From positions 248,206 through 312,205 of the forward strand of contig NZ_KB891798.1 of NCBI RefSeq assembly GCF_000373565.1: a DNA stretch of 64,000 nt. Direction: 5' to 3'. Positions 25,101 through 33,809 of the stretch are shown piece after piece. Each line of letters starts with the position of its first letter. Positions within the stretch are counted from its first letter, which is position 1. A program made the position numbers and the translations under genes. The notes beneath the pieces were generated by a model that was given only the letters and a program-made list of their open reading frames with translations, was not told the DNA's origin and did no database searches. This DNA is from Streptomyces sp. HmicA12. Lineage in GTDB: Bacteria > Actinomycetota > Actinomycetes > Streptomycetales > Streptomycetaceae.

Positions 25101-26839
25101 AGATGGCGGAGCTGCCGCTCAACGCGAACGGCAAGATCGACCGCGCGCGTCTGCCCGCCCCCGGCCACGCGGACACGGCCGGCGCAGCAGGCTTCCGTGC
25201 GCCGGCAACGGCGACGGAACAGGCACTGGCCGGCATCGTCGCCGGTGTGGTCGGTGTCCCGCGGATCGGCGTCGACGAAAACTTCTTCGAGGTCGGCGGC
25301 GACTCGATCCTCGCCATCCAGGTGGTCGCCCAGGCGCAGCAGGCGGGCCTGCGGCTGACTCCGTACGACCTCTTCGCGAACCCTTCGGTGGCTCAGCTCG
25401 CCGTGGTGGTCGAGGCCGACCGCACCGTCGACGCCGAGCAGGCGGACGTCACAGGTCCGGCACCCCTCGCGCCGACCCAGCACGATTTCTGTACAGCCGA
25501 GTTGACGACACCCGCGCAGTGGAACCTCTCGGTGCTGCTTGACCTCGCCGTCAAGGTCGAGCCCGACGTGCTGCGGGCGGCCGTCGAAGCGGTGATCGGG
25601 CATCATGACGGGCTGCGCCAGAGGTTGCTGCTCGCAGGGGCCCGGACCCGGTCGCGCCTCGCCCCGCGCGGTGACGAGACACCGTTCGCCCACTACGACT
25701 TCTCCGCCGGGCAGGACCCGGATCTGCGGACCGCGGAGATCTTCGCCGCGTTGCAGCACAGCCTCGATCCGGCGGTCGGGCCACTGATCAGGGTCGCGCT
25801 GCTGCGCCCCGGACAGGGGCGAGCGGACCAGTTGGTCGTGGTGGTTCACCGGCTCGTGGCCGACGTGGCGTCCATGAGGATCCTCCTTGAGGACCTGGAG
25901 ACCGCGGTGGTGCAGTTGTCGGCCGGTGAGCCGCTGCGGTTCCTGCCGAAGACCACGTCGTGGCAGTCGTGGACGCGCAGGCTGGCCTCCTACGCCTCGT
26001 CGGATTCCGTACAGGGCCAGCGCCCGTACTGGACCGAGGCGGTGACCGTAGGTCCCGGTGAGGAGTGGCGCGGGCGGCTGCCCGAGGACCATCCGGAGGC
26101 GCAAGGGCCCGACACCCAAGCCGATTCCCGAACCGCTACCGCGCGCCTCGACCGGGCCGCGACCGCGACCTTGCTCGCGGCGCCCGAGCGCCTCGCGTGC
26201 ACGGTCGAGGAACTGCTGCTGTCGGCGCTGGCCCGCACACTCGCGGAGTGGACGGGTGCCGAGCGCCACCTCGTCGAGGTCGTCCGCCACGACAGGGCCC
26301 AGCTGTTCGACGACGTCGATGTGACGCGCACCATCGGCTGGTTCAGTCCCACGCACCCGCTGCTCCTGCACGCTGCCGGCGAAGAGACGCTGCGCACCGT
26401 CAAGGAGGCCCTGCGGGCCGTGCCCGCGGGCGGCACCGGCTGGCAGATGCTGCGGCAGGGGCGCGAGCCGTTGGACGCGGCGCCGGTCGACCTCTCCTTC
26501 TCCTACACGGGCAGGGCCATGGAGTCCGCGTCCGGGACCTTCTCCGTTGTGGCGGAGACCATCGGTGGGGACCGCAGCCCGTCCGAACTCCGTCCCCGTC
26601 CCCTTGAGGTGAGCGCCGGCATACGCAACGGTGAACTCGTCGTCGACTGGGGATACGGCACACGGCGGCACGACCCGGCGACCGTGGAACGCCTCTGCCT
26701 GAGCTACGTCGCGCACGTACGCTCCCTGATCGGCGCGGTGTCGCCCGAGGGCGCGACCGCGGACTTCCCGCTCGCGCGTGTCGACCGATCCCAGCTCGAC
26801 GGCCTGCTGGGCAGGCTCGCCGAGAGGCGGGCTGAGTGA
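22169..26839 (+). CDS. NRPS C-A-PCP-E*, predicted basic amino acid, E domain degenerate
   Basis: 1556 residues. C domain about 45-480, with DHASSDAW near 177: the first motif His is Asp, the catalytic second His is kept. A domain about 495-1000 (YTSGSTG near 648, YGLTE, YRTGDL, NGKIDR). My code reading is D-V-E-E-I-G-V-V-S-K; two glutamates in the pocket suit a guanidine or amine side chain such as capreomycidine or hydroxyarginine. PCP about 1015-1090 has GGDSI, typical before epimerases. The last domain (about 1100-1545) is epimerase-like, but HHxxxDG reads HRLVADV (near 1227) and EGHGRE reads VVRHDRA (near 1371), so both catalytic residues are lost. GTG start with GGAGGA upstream. Confidence 0.93.
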   Translation: MSDLESRIAALPPAQRAVLEARLADRAAARGQGAVDRILPRDRSAPVPLGVAQHREWAVGQIRSVNNITGALRLEGSLDLTLLSSVLTEIVERHEVLRTTIELDGNGTPVQVVQAVTPVPTPVVDLTHIAPEQQTDEVTRLARRDMTRPFDPADPQRLRVTLLRLEAQVHVALFAADHASSDAWSLAIIVEELAAMFRSRLGDARADLPPLDIQFGDFAVWQRQERSEEREESEVRYWLEQLTGMPADSALPVDRPGPARPTYAGGVYDMRLPKELAAGVQRFGEKEGASLFGVLLAACSVLLNRYSGEDDVVVGSLVSGRTRGETQRLIGSFANPLPLRVRMHDELTLRQVVREAHATLAGALDHQDLPFEKVAEGLDLGRDSTRTSFSRVWINVLTVPDMTLELPGLRITPVSIAPAKTSVDLTLNVTPSAGTLQIQWHFMSELFDPATIALLAEQFQRVLRHLVDEPDTPVWAVELNAGAAQSEPADSTEVSGFVELFQRRVRIAPYAPAVIWDGAATSYTELNRRANRLARRLRAAGVRRDARVGVLVERSPALAVAILAVLKAHGAYVPIDPTYPPERMAFLLRDADAHVLVTEELLADAPGPGGWTTVLIDEADEADEADDATGDEGDLDLPDPAAAAYVVYTSGSTGAPKGAVIEHRPLAVFAREVVDRLGLGTGDRFLQFASPGFDVLAEELFPTWLAGGAVVMPTKHLINGEDDLAALIEREHLTVMELPTAYWHEWAREIDRLGVELPRHLRLVIIGGERVLPERLAMWRRTGVPLAHVYGLTETTVSSTFFRLDPDDPETEWPNLPIGTPLPSADLRILDRRMRPVPAGGVGELYIGGVSLARGYLGRPALTAQRFVADPTRPGKRVYRTGDLVRRRTDGNLEFHSRVDTQVKIRGFRVEPTEVESALTDHPGVAEAVVTVHEPAPGDRRLIAHVVPSAGMTAVAAGLRDFLLERLPSYLVPSAFVEMAELPLNANGKIDRARLPAPGHADTAGAAGFRAPATATEQALAGIVAGVVGVPRIGVDENFFEVGGDSILAIQVVAQAQQAGLRLTPYDLFANPSVAQLAVVVEADRTVDAEQADVTGPAPLAPTQHDFCTAELTTPAQWNLSVLLDLAVKVEPDVLRAAVEAVIGHHDGLRQRLLLAGARTRSRLAPRGDETPFAHYDFSAGQDPDLRTAEIFAALQHSLDPAVGPLIRVALLRPGQGRADQLVVVVHRLVADVASMRILLEDLETAVVQLSAGEPLRFLPKTTSWQSWTRRLASYASSDSVQGQRPYWTEAVTVGPGEEWRGRLPEDHPEAQGPDTQADSRTATARLDRAATATLLAAPERLACTVEELLLSALARTLAEWTGAERHLVEVVRHDRAQLFDDVDVTRTIGWFSPTHPLLLHAAGEETLRTVKEALRAVPAGGTGWQMLRQGREPLDAAPVDLSFSYTGRAMESASGTFSVVAETIGGDRSPSELRPRPLEVSAGIRNGELVVDWGYGTRRHDPATVERLCLSYVAHVRSLIGAVSPEGATADFPLARVDRSQLDGLLGRLAERRAE
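24017..24052 (+). repeat. Acidic 9-bp tandem repeat in second A domain
   Basis: Three exact GACGAGGCC units and a variant encode DEADEADEADDA. It lies in the same A2-A3 loop as the longer repeat at 17814-17903 in the A-PCP protein. Confidence 0.85.
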
Positions 26840-29800
26840 GCGTGGAGGACGTGGAGGACGTTTACGAGCTGTCGCCGCTGCAGCAGGGCATGCTGCTGCA
26901 CAGCCTCTACGGCGGAGACTCCGACACGTACCTGGCGCAGCACAGTTTCGCAGTCGAGGGGCGACTCGACGCGCAGGCGTTGGAGACCGCCTGGCAGCAG
27001 ACCGTCCGCGCGCATCCGGCGCTGCGCACCTCTTTCCACTGGGAGGGCATGGACACGCCCCTGCAGGTCGTGCACCGCCATGTGCCCATCGAACTGCGCC
27101 GTCACGACTGGTCAGGCTTGGAGTCGGCCGTACAGGACGAGAAGGCCGAGCAGCTTCTCGCCGCCGAGCGGGCGGCCGGGTTCGATCCTGCTCAGGCACC
27201 CCTGCTCCGCCTCGACCTGGTGCGCCTGAGCACCGAGCGGCACCTCGTGGTGTGGACCCACCACATGCTTCCGGTCGACGGCTGGTCCGTGCCGCTGGTC
27301 ATCGGGGAGGTCATCGCCCGCTACCAAAGCCTCACCACCGGATCGCCGCCGCCGGCACCTGCTCCGCCCTATCGCGACTACATCGCCTGGCTCCAGCAGC
27401 AGGACCTGGGCGCGGCACGGGAGTACTGGGTCGAAACCCTTGGCGACACCGCCGGGTTCCACCCGCTGGGGCCTCTGCGGCCGATCACGCCCGACGCTCC
27501 GCCCTCGATCATCGACGAGCACAATCTCGTGCTGGGCGAAGAGCTGAGTACGGCCCTGCGTCGGACCGCTGCCCGGCACGGTGTCACGCCGGGCACGCTG
27601 ATGCTGGCCGCATGGGCCCTCGTGGTGGAGTGCTTCGGCGGAGGCTCGGACGTGCGGTTCGGGGTCGCCTGCTCGGGCCGGCCCGCCCTGCTGCCGCAGG
27701 TCGAGCGGATGGTCGGCAGTTTCGTGAACAGCCTCCCGCTGCAGCTGACGGTTCCCATGGACCGCGGCACGGGAGAGTGGCTGCGCGAAGTCCAGGCGCT
27801 GCACGCGGCCGCGCGCCGCTTCGAGTTCAGTCCGCTCGCCCAGATCAAGTCCTGGACGGGGGTCACGGCGACCGAGCCGCTGTTCGATTCTCTGCTGGTG
27901 CTGGAGAACTACCCGGTCGATCTCGGTGAGGGGACCGACGCGCAGCAGCTGACGGTGCGCGGGCTGACGGATTTCGAGAAGACCAGTGAACCCCTGACCG
28001 TCTTCGTCACCGCGGCTTCCACCCTGCGTGCGCTCTATCACCGTGACCGGATCGGCTCCCAGGAGGTCGAGGAGATCCTCGGTGCCTTCCGGACTGCCCT
28101 GACCGGGTTGACGCGGCAGGCGAGGATCGGCGGTGTTGCCTCGGGCCTTGCGCGGTCCGGGCAGCCGGAACCGGCGGCGTCCGGAGGGTTCGCCCGCTAC
28201 GACGACCACGGGGGAGTCCTGCCCGCGCTGGTGCGGCGATGGGTGGAGCGGACGCCGACGGCGCCCGCGGTCGTGGCTGAGGAGGGCGTGCTCACCTTCA
28301 CCGAGCTGTGGGACCGGTCGTGCGCGGTCGCCGCGGTACTGGCCGACGCGGGCGTGCGTCGCGGAGCGACGGTCGGGGTCTGCCTCGAACGCTCCGTGGA
28401 CCTCGTGGTGGCGGTCCTGGGCACCCAGCTGGCGGGTGCGGCGTACTTGCCGTTGGAGCCCTCGCTGCCCGAGGCACGTTTGTCGTTCATGCTGGCCGAC
28501 GCCGGGGCGGAGGTGGTGATCGCACCGCCGGAACTGGCGGCCCTGGCACGTCGGCTGGGCGCGCGTCAGGTCGTCGCCCCCCTGGCAGCGCAGGAGGCCG
28601 GCACGCGTCGGCCACCGATTGCGGCGCAGGGTTCCGATATCGCGTACGTCATCTACACATCCGGATCCACTGGACGCCCCAAGGGCGTCGCGATCACGCA
28701 CGACGCGATCCTCAACCGTCTGCTGTGGGCGCAGGACACCTTCGGGCTGACTCCGGACGACCGCGTGCTCCAGAAGACGCCGTTCGGTTTCGATGTCTCC
28801 GTGTGGGAGCTGTTCTGGCCACTGATCACGGGTGCGGTGATGGTGGTGGCCCGCCCCGGCGGACACCAGGACGCGGCCTATCTGGCCGGGCTCCTGGCGG
28901 ACGAAAAGGTGACGACCGCTCACTTCGTGCCGTCGATGCTGGAACTGTTCGTGGACGACCCGGGCGCCGCTGAGCTGCCGGCCCTGCGCCGGGTGCTCTG
29001 CAGCGGCGAGGCACTGCCTCATGGCCTCACCCGCAGGTTCGCGCAACTCCTGCCGCGCGTCGAGCTGCACAACCTCTACGGGCCGACCGAGGCCGCAGTG
29101 GACGTGACGTGGTGGGACTGCGCAGGGACAGCCCCTCCAGGGGTGGTCCCCATCGGTCGGCCGGTGGCCAACGTGCGGGCCCACGTCCTGGACGGCCGAC
29201 TCGCGGAGGCGCCTCGGTCGGTACCGGGTGAGCTGTATCTCGGGGGCGTCCAGCTTGCGATCGGGTACGTGGGACGGCCGGGCCTCACCGCAGCCACGTT
29301 CGTCGCGCATCCGCTGGCGGGCCCCGGCGGACGTCTGTATCGCACCGGCGACAAGGTGCGCAGGCTCGCGGACGGCTCACTGGAATTCCTCGGCCGCGTC
29401 GACCGGCAGGTGAAGATCAACGGCTATCGGATCGAACTCGGAGAGGTGGAGCACACCCTGACCAGCCATCGCGCGGTGCGCGAAAGTGCGGTCACTGTGC
29501 ATGTACGCGGCGAACACCGCGAGCTCGCGGCGTACGTGACCGTCTCCGATGCCGACGCCGACCGGGAGGGGGTGCCCGCACAGTTGAGGGCCCACCTCGC
29601 CGAGCGGCTGCCGCGCCACATGGTGCCGGCGACGGTCACCGTCCTCGCCGCGATGCCGCTGAACCCCAACGGAAAGCTCGACCGGGCGAAGCTGCCCGAC
29701 CCGCGCACAGCGGTGCAGGTGACGGACGGCCGTCCGTGGAAGGGACCGGAGACCTCGGCCGAGAAGGCCGTCGCCGCCGCCTTCGAGGCCGTGCTCGGGG

Positions 29801-30849
29801 TGCGGTCGATCGAGCGCGACAGTGACTTCTTCGAACTCGGCGGAACATCCTTCGACGCGGTGCGCGCGGTGCGGCGGATCGAAGGAGCCACCGTTCCGCT
29901 GATCACCACACACCCGACCGTGCGCGGGCTGGCAGCCGCGCTGCAGTCACCGGGGTCCACGGCGGGCATGCTCCTGAGCCTGGCACCGCGTGTACAGCCT
30001 GCGACGCACTTGGTGTGCGTGCCGTTCGGCGGCGGCAGCGCCATCGCCTACCGCGCACTCGCCAGTCATCTGTCGCCCGATGTGTCGCTCCAGGCGGTGA
30101 CGCTTCCGGGACACGAACCCGGCAGCGACCCGCAGTTGCGGTCCATCGACGCCATCGCTGGTGAGTGTGCCGCCGCGGTGCTGGAGCTGCCGCCCGGCCC
30201 GATTGCCGTCTACGGGCACTGCGTCGGAGTGGCGCCGGCCGTCGAGGTCGTCCGCCGCGTCGAGGCCGCGGGGCGACCGGTCGAGCGGCTGTTCCTGGGC
30301 GCCTCCTACCCGTTCTACGAGCCGCGTCGTATCGGGCGCGCCATCCAGCGGGTGCTGGCGGCGCTGGTGCAGCGCGGGTGGCTCCGGGTGGGCGCGCGGA
30401 CGGTGGGAACGACCCGGGGGAGTGTGCCCGAAGCCGATGAGGCGGAGGTGCGTTATCTGCGTTCCATCGGCGGCTTCGGCAGTGAGGTCGACGACGAGAC
30501 CATCGCGTTCGTGATGCGAGCCTTCCGGCACGACGTCACCGAGGGCGGCCGCTACTTCGCCGACGTGTGGACCCGCGGGACCGAGCCGTGGCTGAGCGAG
30601 CCGGCGGAGCCGCTCACGCCGCTCTCGACACCGATCACGTTCATCGCGGGCACCGCAGACCCGATGACCACCGGATACGGCCGTGGGGTGCGGTTGTGGG
30701 ACCGGTTCAGCACCAGTGTCGACCTCGCCGTGATCCCCGAGGGCAGTCACTACTTCCTCCAGGACCAGGCGGAGGCGCTGGCCGGTGTGATCGAGAAGTC
30801 CCTGCAGGGCCACTGCGGCCGCTGCGGAGCGTCGACGTTGGCCGGCTGA
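26836..30849 (+). CDS. NRPS termination module C-A-PCP-TE, predicted serine, Cys thioesterase
   Basis: 1337 residues. C domain about 8-430 (HHMLPVDG near 142); A domain about 465-960 (YTSGSTG near 606, YGPTE, YRTGD, GRVDRQVKINGYR, NGKLDR); PCP about 970-1040 (GGTSF near 1003); TE about 1055-1337. Code reading D-V-W-H-L-S-L-V-D-K matches serine (EntF-like). The TE nucleophile elbow is GHCVG with Cys1129 in place of Ser; Asp (GTADPM) and His (GSHYF) follow. Cys-type terminal TEs are known in obafluorin (beta-lactone) and sulfazecin (beta-lactam) release, so a strained ring from the terminal serine or a macrocycle is possible. GTG start overlaps the preceding stop (GTGA). Confidence 0.94.
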   Translation: MSVEDVEDVYELSPLQQGMLLHSLYGGDSDTYLAQHSFAVEGRLDAQALETAWQQTVRAHPALRTSFHWEGMDTPLQVVHRHVPIELRRHDWSGLESAVQDEKAEQLLAAERAAGFDPAQAPLLRLDLVRLSTERHLVVWTHHMLPVDGWSVPLVIGEVIARYQSLTTGSPPPAPAPPYRDYIAWLQQQDLGAAREYWVETLGDTAGFHPLGPLRPITPDAPPSIIDEHNLVLGEELSTALRRTAARHGVTPGTLMLAAWALVVECFGGGSDVRFGVACSGRPALLPQVERMVGSFVNSLPLQLTVPMDRGTGEWLREVQALHAAARRFEFSPLAQIKSWTGVTATEPLFDSLLVLENYPVDLGEGTDAQQLTVRGLTDFEKTSEPLTVFVTAASTLRALYHRDRIGSQEVEEILGAFRTALTGLTRQARIGGVASGLARSGQPEPAASGGFARYDDHGGVLPALVRRWVERTPTAPAVVAEEGVLTFTELWDRSCAVAAVLADAGVRRGATVGVCLERSVDLVVAVLGTQLAGAAYLPLEPSLPEARLSFMLADAGAEVVIAPPELAALARRLGARQVVAPLAAQEAGTRRPPIAAQGSDIAYVIYTSGSTGRPKGVAITHDAILNRLLWAQDTFGLTPDDRVLQKTPFGFDVSVWELFWPLITGAVMVVARPGGHQDAAYLAGLLADEKVTTAHFVPSMLELFVDDPGAAELPALRRVLCSGEALPHGLTRRFAQLLPRVELHNLYGPTEAAVDVTWWDCAGTAPPGVVPIGRPVANVRAHVLDGRLAEAPRSVPGELYLGGVQLAIGYVGRPGLTAATFVAHPLAGPGGRLYRTGDKVRRLADGSLEFLGRVDRQVKINGYRIELGEVEHTLTSHRAVRESAVTVHVRGEHRELAAYVTVSDADADREGVPAQLRAHLAERLPRHMVPATVTVLAAMPLNPNGKLDRAKLPDPRTAVQVTDGRPWKGPETSAEKAVAAAFEAVLGVRSIERDSDFFELGGTSFDAVRAVRRIEGATVPLITTHPTVRGLAAALQSPGSTAGMLLSLAPRVQPATHLVCVPFGGGSAIAYRALASHLSPDVSLQAVTLPGHEPGSDPQLRSIDAIAGECAAAVLELPPGPIAVYGHCVGVAPAVEVVRRVEAAGRPVERLFLGASYPFYEPRRIGRAIQRVLAALVQRGWLRVGARTVGTTRGSVPEADEAEVRYLRSIGGFGSEVDDETIAFVMRAFRHDVTEGGRYFADVWTRGTEPWLSEPAEPLTPLSTPITFIAGTADPMTTGYGRGVRLWDRFSTSVDLAVIPEGSHYFLQDQAEALAGVIEKSLQGHCGRCGASTLAG

Positions 30850-30936
30850 CGTCGGCCGACCCGCCCGTGGGCAGCGGCCCAGGGCGTGTTCCGATACCCC
30901 CGTCGCCCGCCCGAGGAGTCTCGAACAGGCCCCGGC

Positions 30937-32184
30937 TCAGTGTGCCCGCGCGGTGCGCCAGGTGACCTCGCAGGGGAGAGAGGCGAAGCCGCGCTGGTGC
31001 GGGGTGTGGACGCGGCGCGCACGATCGGCGTCGATCTCGTACGCGGACACGGCGGCGCCGATCTCCTCCAGCGCGATACGCATCTCCATCTTGGCCAGCA
31101 CCGAGCCGAGACAGTGATGCGGTCCGTGCCCGAAGCTGATCATCTTGCTGGTGTCGCGCTCCAGGTCGAAGCGCTCCGGGTCGGGGAAGACCCGCGGGTC
31201 GCGGTTGGCGCACGCGGGCAGGACGGCGATCCGGGCACCCGCGCGCAGCCGGACGCCGTGGAGTTCGATGTCCTCGGTGAGGCGACGGGCCACCATCTGG
31301 CTCGCCGAGTCGTAGCGCAACGTCTCGCTCGCCCATTTGTCGGCGTTCCCGTTCAGTCCGGCCCGCTGGACCTCGTGATCGAGATGCCCGTGGTACCAAG
31401 CGTTGCCGATGGTCTTGCCGGTGGATTCATTGCCCGCGCCGACCATGACGAACAGGAATCCGACGATCTCCGAATCGGTCAGTCGTCGACCGTCGACCTC
31501 TGCCGCGATCAGGGTCGAGGTCAGGTCCTCGCCGGGGCCGCTCTTGCGAAGGTCGGTGACGAGTGCGACGAAGTACTGGGCCATGCGCAGCGCTGCCGCC
31601 GTCGCGGTCGGCCCCCGCTCGTCGGACATGTCTTCGCGTACGTTGAGCGCATCCGTGTCCGCGCGGATCAGGTCCCAGTCCCACTCGGGTATGCCGAGCA
31701 TTTCGCACAGGACGTCGTTGGGCAGGGCTGCGGCGTAGTCGGTGGCGAAGTCGAAGCGTTGCTGACCGCGCAGGGCGTCGAGCCGGTCGCGGGTGATCTC
31801 GCGGATCCGCGCTTCCATCGCGGCCACGCTGCGCGGGGTGAAGGCGCTGGAGACCAGCGCGCGGTAGACACCGTGGTCGGGCGGGTCCATGGCGAGGAAG
31901 AAGCTGGTCTTGGGGGCGTGCGGGCCCCAGAGTTCGGGTTCCAGTGAGATGCCGAACCGATTGGAGAACCGCCGCGGCCGGCGCAGTGCGTCGACGACGT
32001 CGGCGTGGCGGGACAGCGCCCAGAAGTCCCGTTCCTCGTTGCGGTACACGGGAGCGTGCTCCCGCATCCAGGCATAGAACGGATACGGGTCCTCATGGAT
32101 CCGGAAGTCGAAGGGGTCGTAGCCATTGGGGAACAGATCGGCGGGAGCGGGCGCTCCGCCCACGGCGACCGGATCGTCGTCCAT
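30937..32184 (-). CDS. Cytochrome P450, second of the cluster
   Basis: 415-residue soluble bacterial P450. Haem loop FGHGPHHCLG, I-helix VGAGNEST (normal acid/alcohol region), K-helix ETLR, C-helix MDPPDH. The ATG at 32184 is chosen for AGGAGGA upstream; an upstream ATG at 32232 would overlap the MFS gene. It lies 44 bp after the MFS gene on the same strand, so the two are probably co-transcribed, and it converges on the main NRPS operon. Substrate unknown: acyl chain, peptide or released product. Confidence 0.92.
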   Translation of the reverse strand: MDDDPVAVGGAPAPADLFPNGYDPFDFRIHEDPYPFYAWMREHAPVYRNEERDFWALSRHADVVDALRRPRRFSNRFGISLEPELWGPHAPKTSFFLAMDPPDHGVYRALVSSAFTPRSVAAMEARIREITRDRLDALRGQQRFDFATDYAAALPNDVLCEMLGIPEWDWDLIRADTDALNVREDMSDERGPTATAAALRMAQYFVALVTDLRKSGPGEDLTSTLIAAEVDGRRLTDSEIVGFLFVMVGAGNESTGKTIGNAWYHGHLDHEVQRAGLNGNADKWASETLRYDSASQMVARRLTEDIELHGVRLRAGARIAVLPACANRDPRVFPDPERFDLERDTSKMISFGHGPHHCLGSVLAKMEMRIALEEIGAAVSAYEIDADRARRVHTPHQRGFASLPCEVTWRTARAH

Positions 32185-32228
32185 GCCGGGTCCTCCTGGA
32201 TCGGTAGTGGTCGGAGCCGGGCGGCCGC

Positions 32229-33659
32229 TCAATGGCCCGTGGAGGAGCCGACCGCGTCGACCCGCGGCTTCGGTGCCGCGTTCCTGGCGGTCGGGGCGGT
32301 CAGCGGCACGTCGTCGCGCAAGGCACGCAGGTCGCGTGAGAGGTAGGCGAGCCGCGCAACGATCAGGACGGCCACCCCGAGCAGCAGGATGAGGAAGGCC
32401 GAGCCGCGTCCCGTACCGGTGCCGATCACCCGGCCGACGGTGTCCGCCAGGGCGCCGTCCGGACGCAACAGCGGCTCGAAGATCCGCTCGGAAACGGGAC
32501 CGGCGAGCATGTAGCCGGTGAACAGCACCGTGTTGGTGATCATGTTGAAGGTGGCGAAGGCACGACCCTGCAAGCCGGGCTCCACCTCGGTCTGCAGAAC
32601 ACTCCGGCTGGTTCCTTCAATGATCATCGAGGAGAACTGGAAGCCGAAGGCGGCGACGGCGACCAGGGCGATGTTCGGGCGCAGGGCGCCCAGGCAGAGG
32701 AAGAACCCGAGCGGCACGGCCAGCCCGGCGATGCCGTGGATCCGTTTCGGCGGCCCTCCCCACGCGGCCATGGTGGCGCCGCCGAGGAACATGCCGACCC
32801 CGCCGGCCGACAGCACCGCACCCAGCGCCGTCACCGAGGCCATGCCGATGACCAGCGGCGTGAAGAGGACGTCGACGAAACCGACCGCCAGATTGAGCGC
32901 CGCGTAGAAGCAGAGCAGCGGGACAAGCCCACGCCGGGTGGCGAGGTGGCTCCAGCCTTCGCGGATCTCTCCGAAAATGCCGGCCGGTCGCTCCTTCGGC
33001 GCGGCGGGCCGCGGGATGCGGATCCGCAGGAGGATGACGATATTGAGCAGGAACGTCACGCAGTCGATGGTGAGGATTCCGGGCAGCCCGATCGCGACGA
33101 TGAGCACCCCGCCGAGTGCCGGAGCCACGGTCTGACTCACCGCGGTCGCGGTCATCACCATTCCGTTGGCGCGGCCCAGTTGGTTGCGGGGGGCGAGCTG
33201 CGTCACGCTCGCGTTCAGCGCCGGAACGAGGAACGCTCCCAGCGCCGAGCGGATGGTGATGGTGATGAAGATGTGCCAGGGCTGGAGAACCCCCAGGCCG
33301 GAGAGCAGGGCCAGGGAGAGGCTCGTGCACACCCCCACCATGTCGCTGGCGAGCATCACCGTGCGCCGGTTCCAGCGGTCGACCAGTGCTCCGGCGAAGG
33401 GGGAGAGCGCGATCGCCGGCAGCAGCGACAGGATGAAACCGACGGCGAACTGGATCGTCGAGCCGGTCTCCAGATAGATCCAGACGGTGAGCGCGAACGC
33501 GGTCAGCGCCGTGCCCGTCAAGCTCGCGATGTAGCCCCCGCAGAGCACCGTGAACCTTCGCACCGGTCGACCGTCCGATCTATGCCTGTCGGCGTGGTAG
33601 ATGGCTTGTGTTGACGCGCACTGACGCCCATGGTCGGGGAGGGCTCGGCGGGAGTGCAT
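32229..33659 (-). CDS. MFS exporter, probable product efflux or self-resistance
   Basis: About 476 residues with some twelve hydrophobic segments and the MFS loop motif ALVDRWNRRTVML between TM2 and TM3; it resembles enterobactin-exporter/macrolide-efflux type major facilitator proteins. Next to the NRPS genes it most likely exports the peptide. The start is uncertain: ATG 33659 adds a polar N-terminus, while a GTG near VRRFTVLCGG would begin almost at TM1. The first gene of a two-gene minus-strand operon with the P450. Confidence 0.85.
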   Translation of the reverse strand: MHSRRALPDHGRQCASTQAIYHADRHRSDGRPVRRFTVLCGGYIASLTGTALTAFALTVWIYLETGSTIQFAVGFILSLLPAIALSPFAGALVDRWNRRTVMLASDMVGVCTSLSLALLSGLGVLQPWHIFITITIRSALGAFLVPALNASVTQLAPRNQLGRANGMVMTATAVSQTVAPALGGVLIVAIGLPGILTIDCVTFLLNIVILLRIRIPRPAAPKERPAGIFGEIREGWSHLATRRGLVPLLCFYAALNLAVGFVDVLFTPLVIGMASVTALGAVLSAGGVGMFLGGATMAAWGGPPKRIHGIAGLAVPLGFFLCLGALRPNIALVAVAAFGFQFSSMIIEGTSRSVLQTEVEPGLQGRAFATFNMITNTVLFTGYMLAGPVSERIFEPLLRPDGALADTVGRVIGTGTGRGSAFLILLLGVAVLIVARLAYLSRDLRALRDDVPLTAPTARNAAPKPRVDAVGSSTGH

Positions 33660-33809
33660 CCCCCGAATTCTGGGACAGCGCGATCCGCGAAACGGCCGAG
33701 TGCGACCGCACGTCCCGGAGCCGGACGTCGATCGCGCCGAATGGTGTCGGCGCTCACCCCGGCCCGGGTGACCCGCGTCGGTCGAAGACGCGTCGCATCC
33801 GATCACTCA

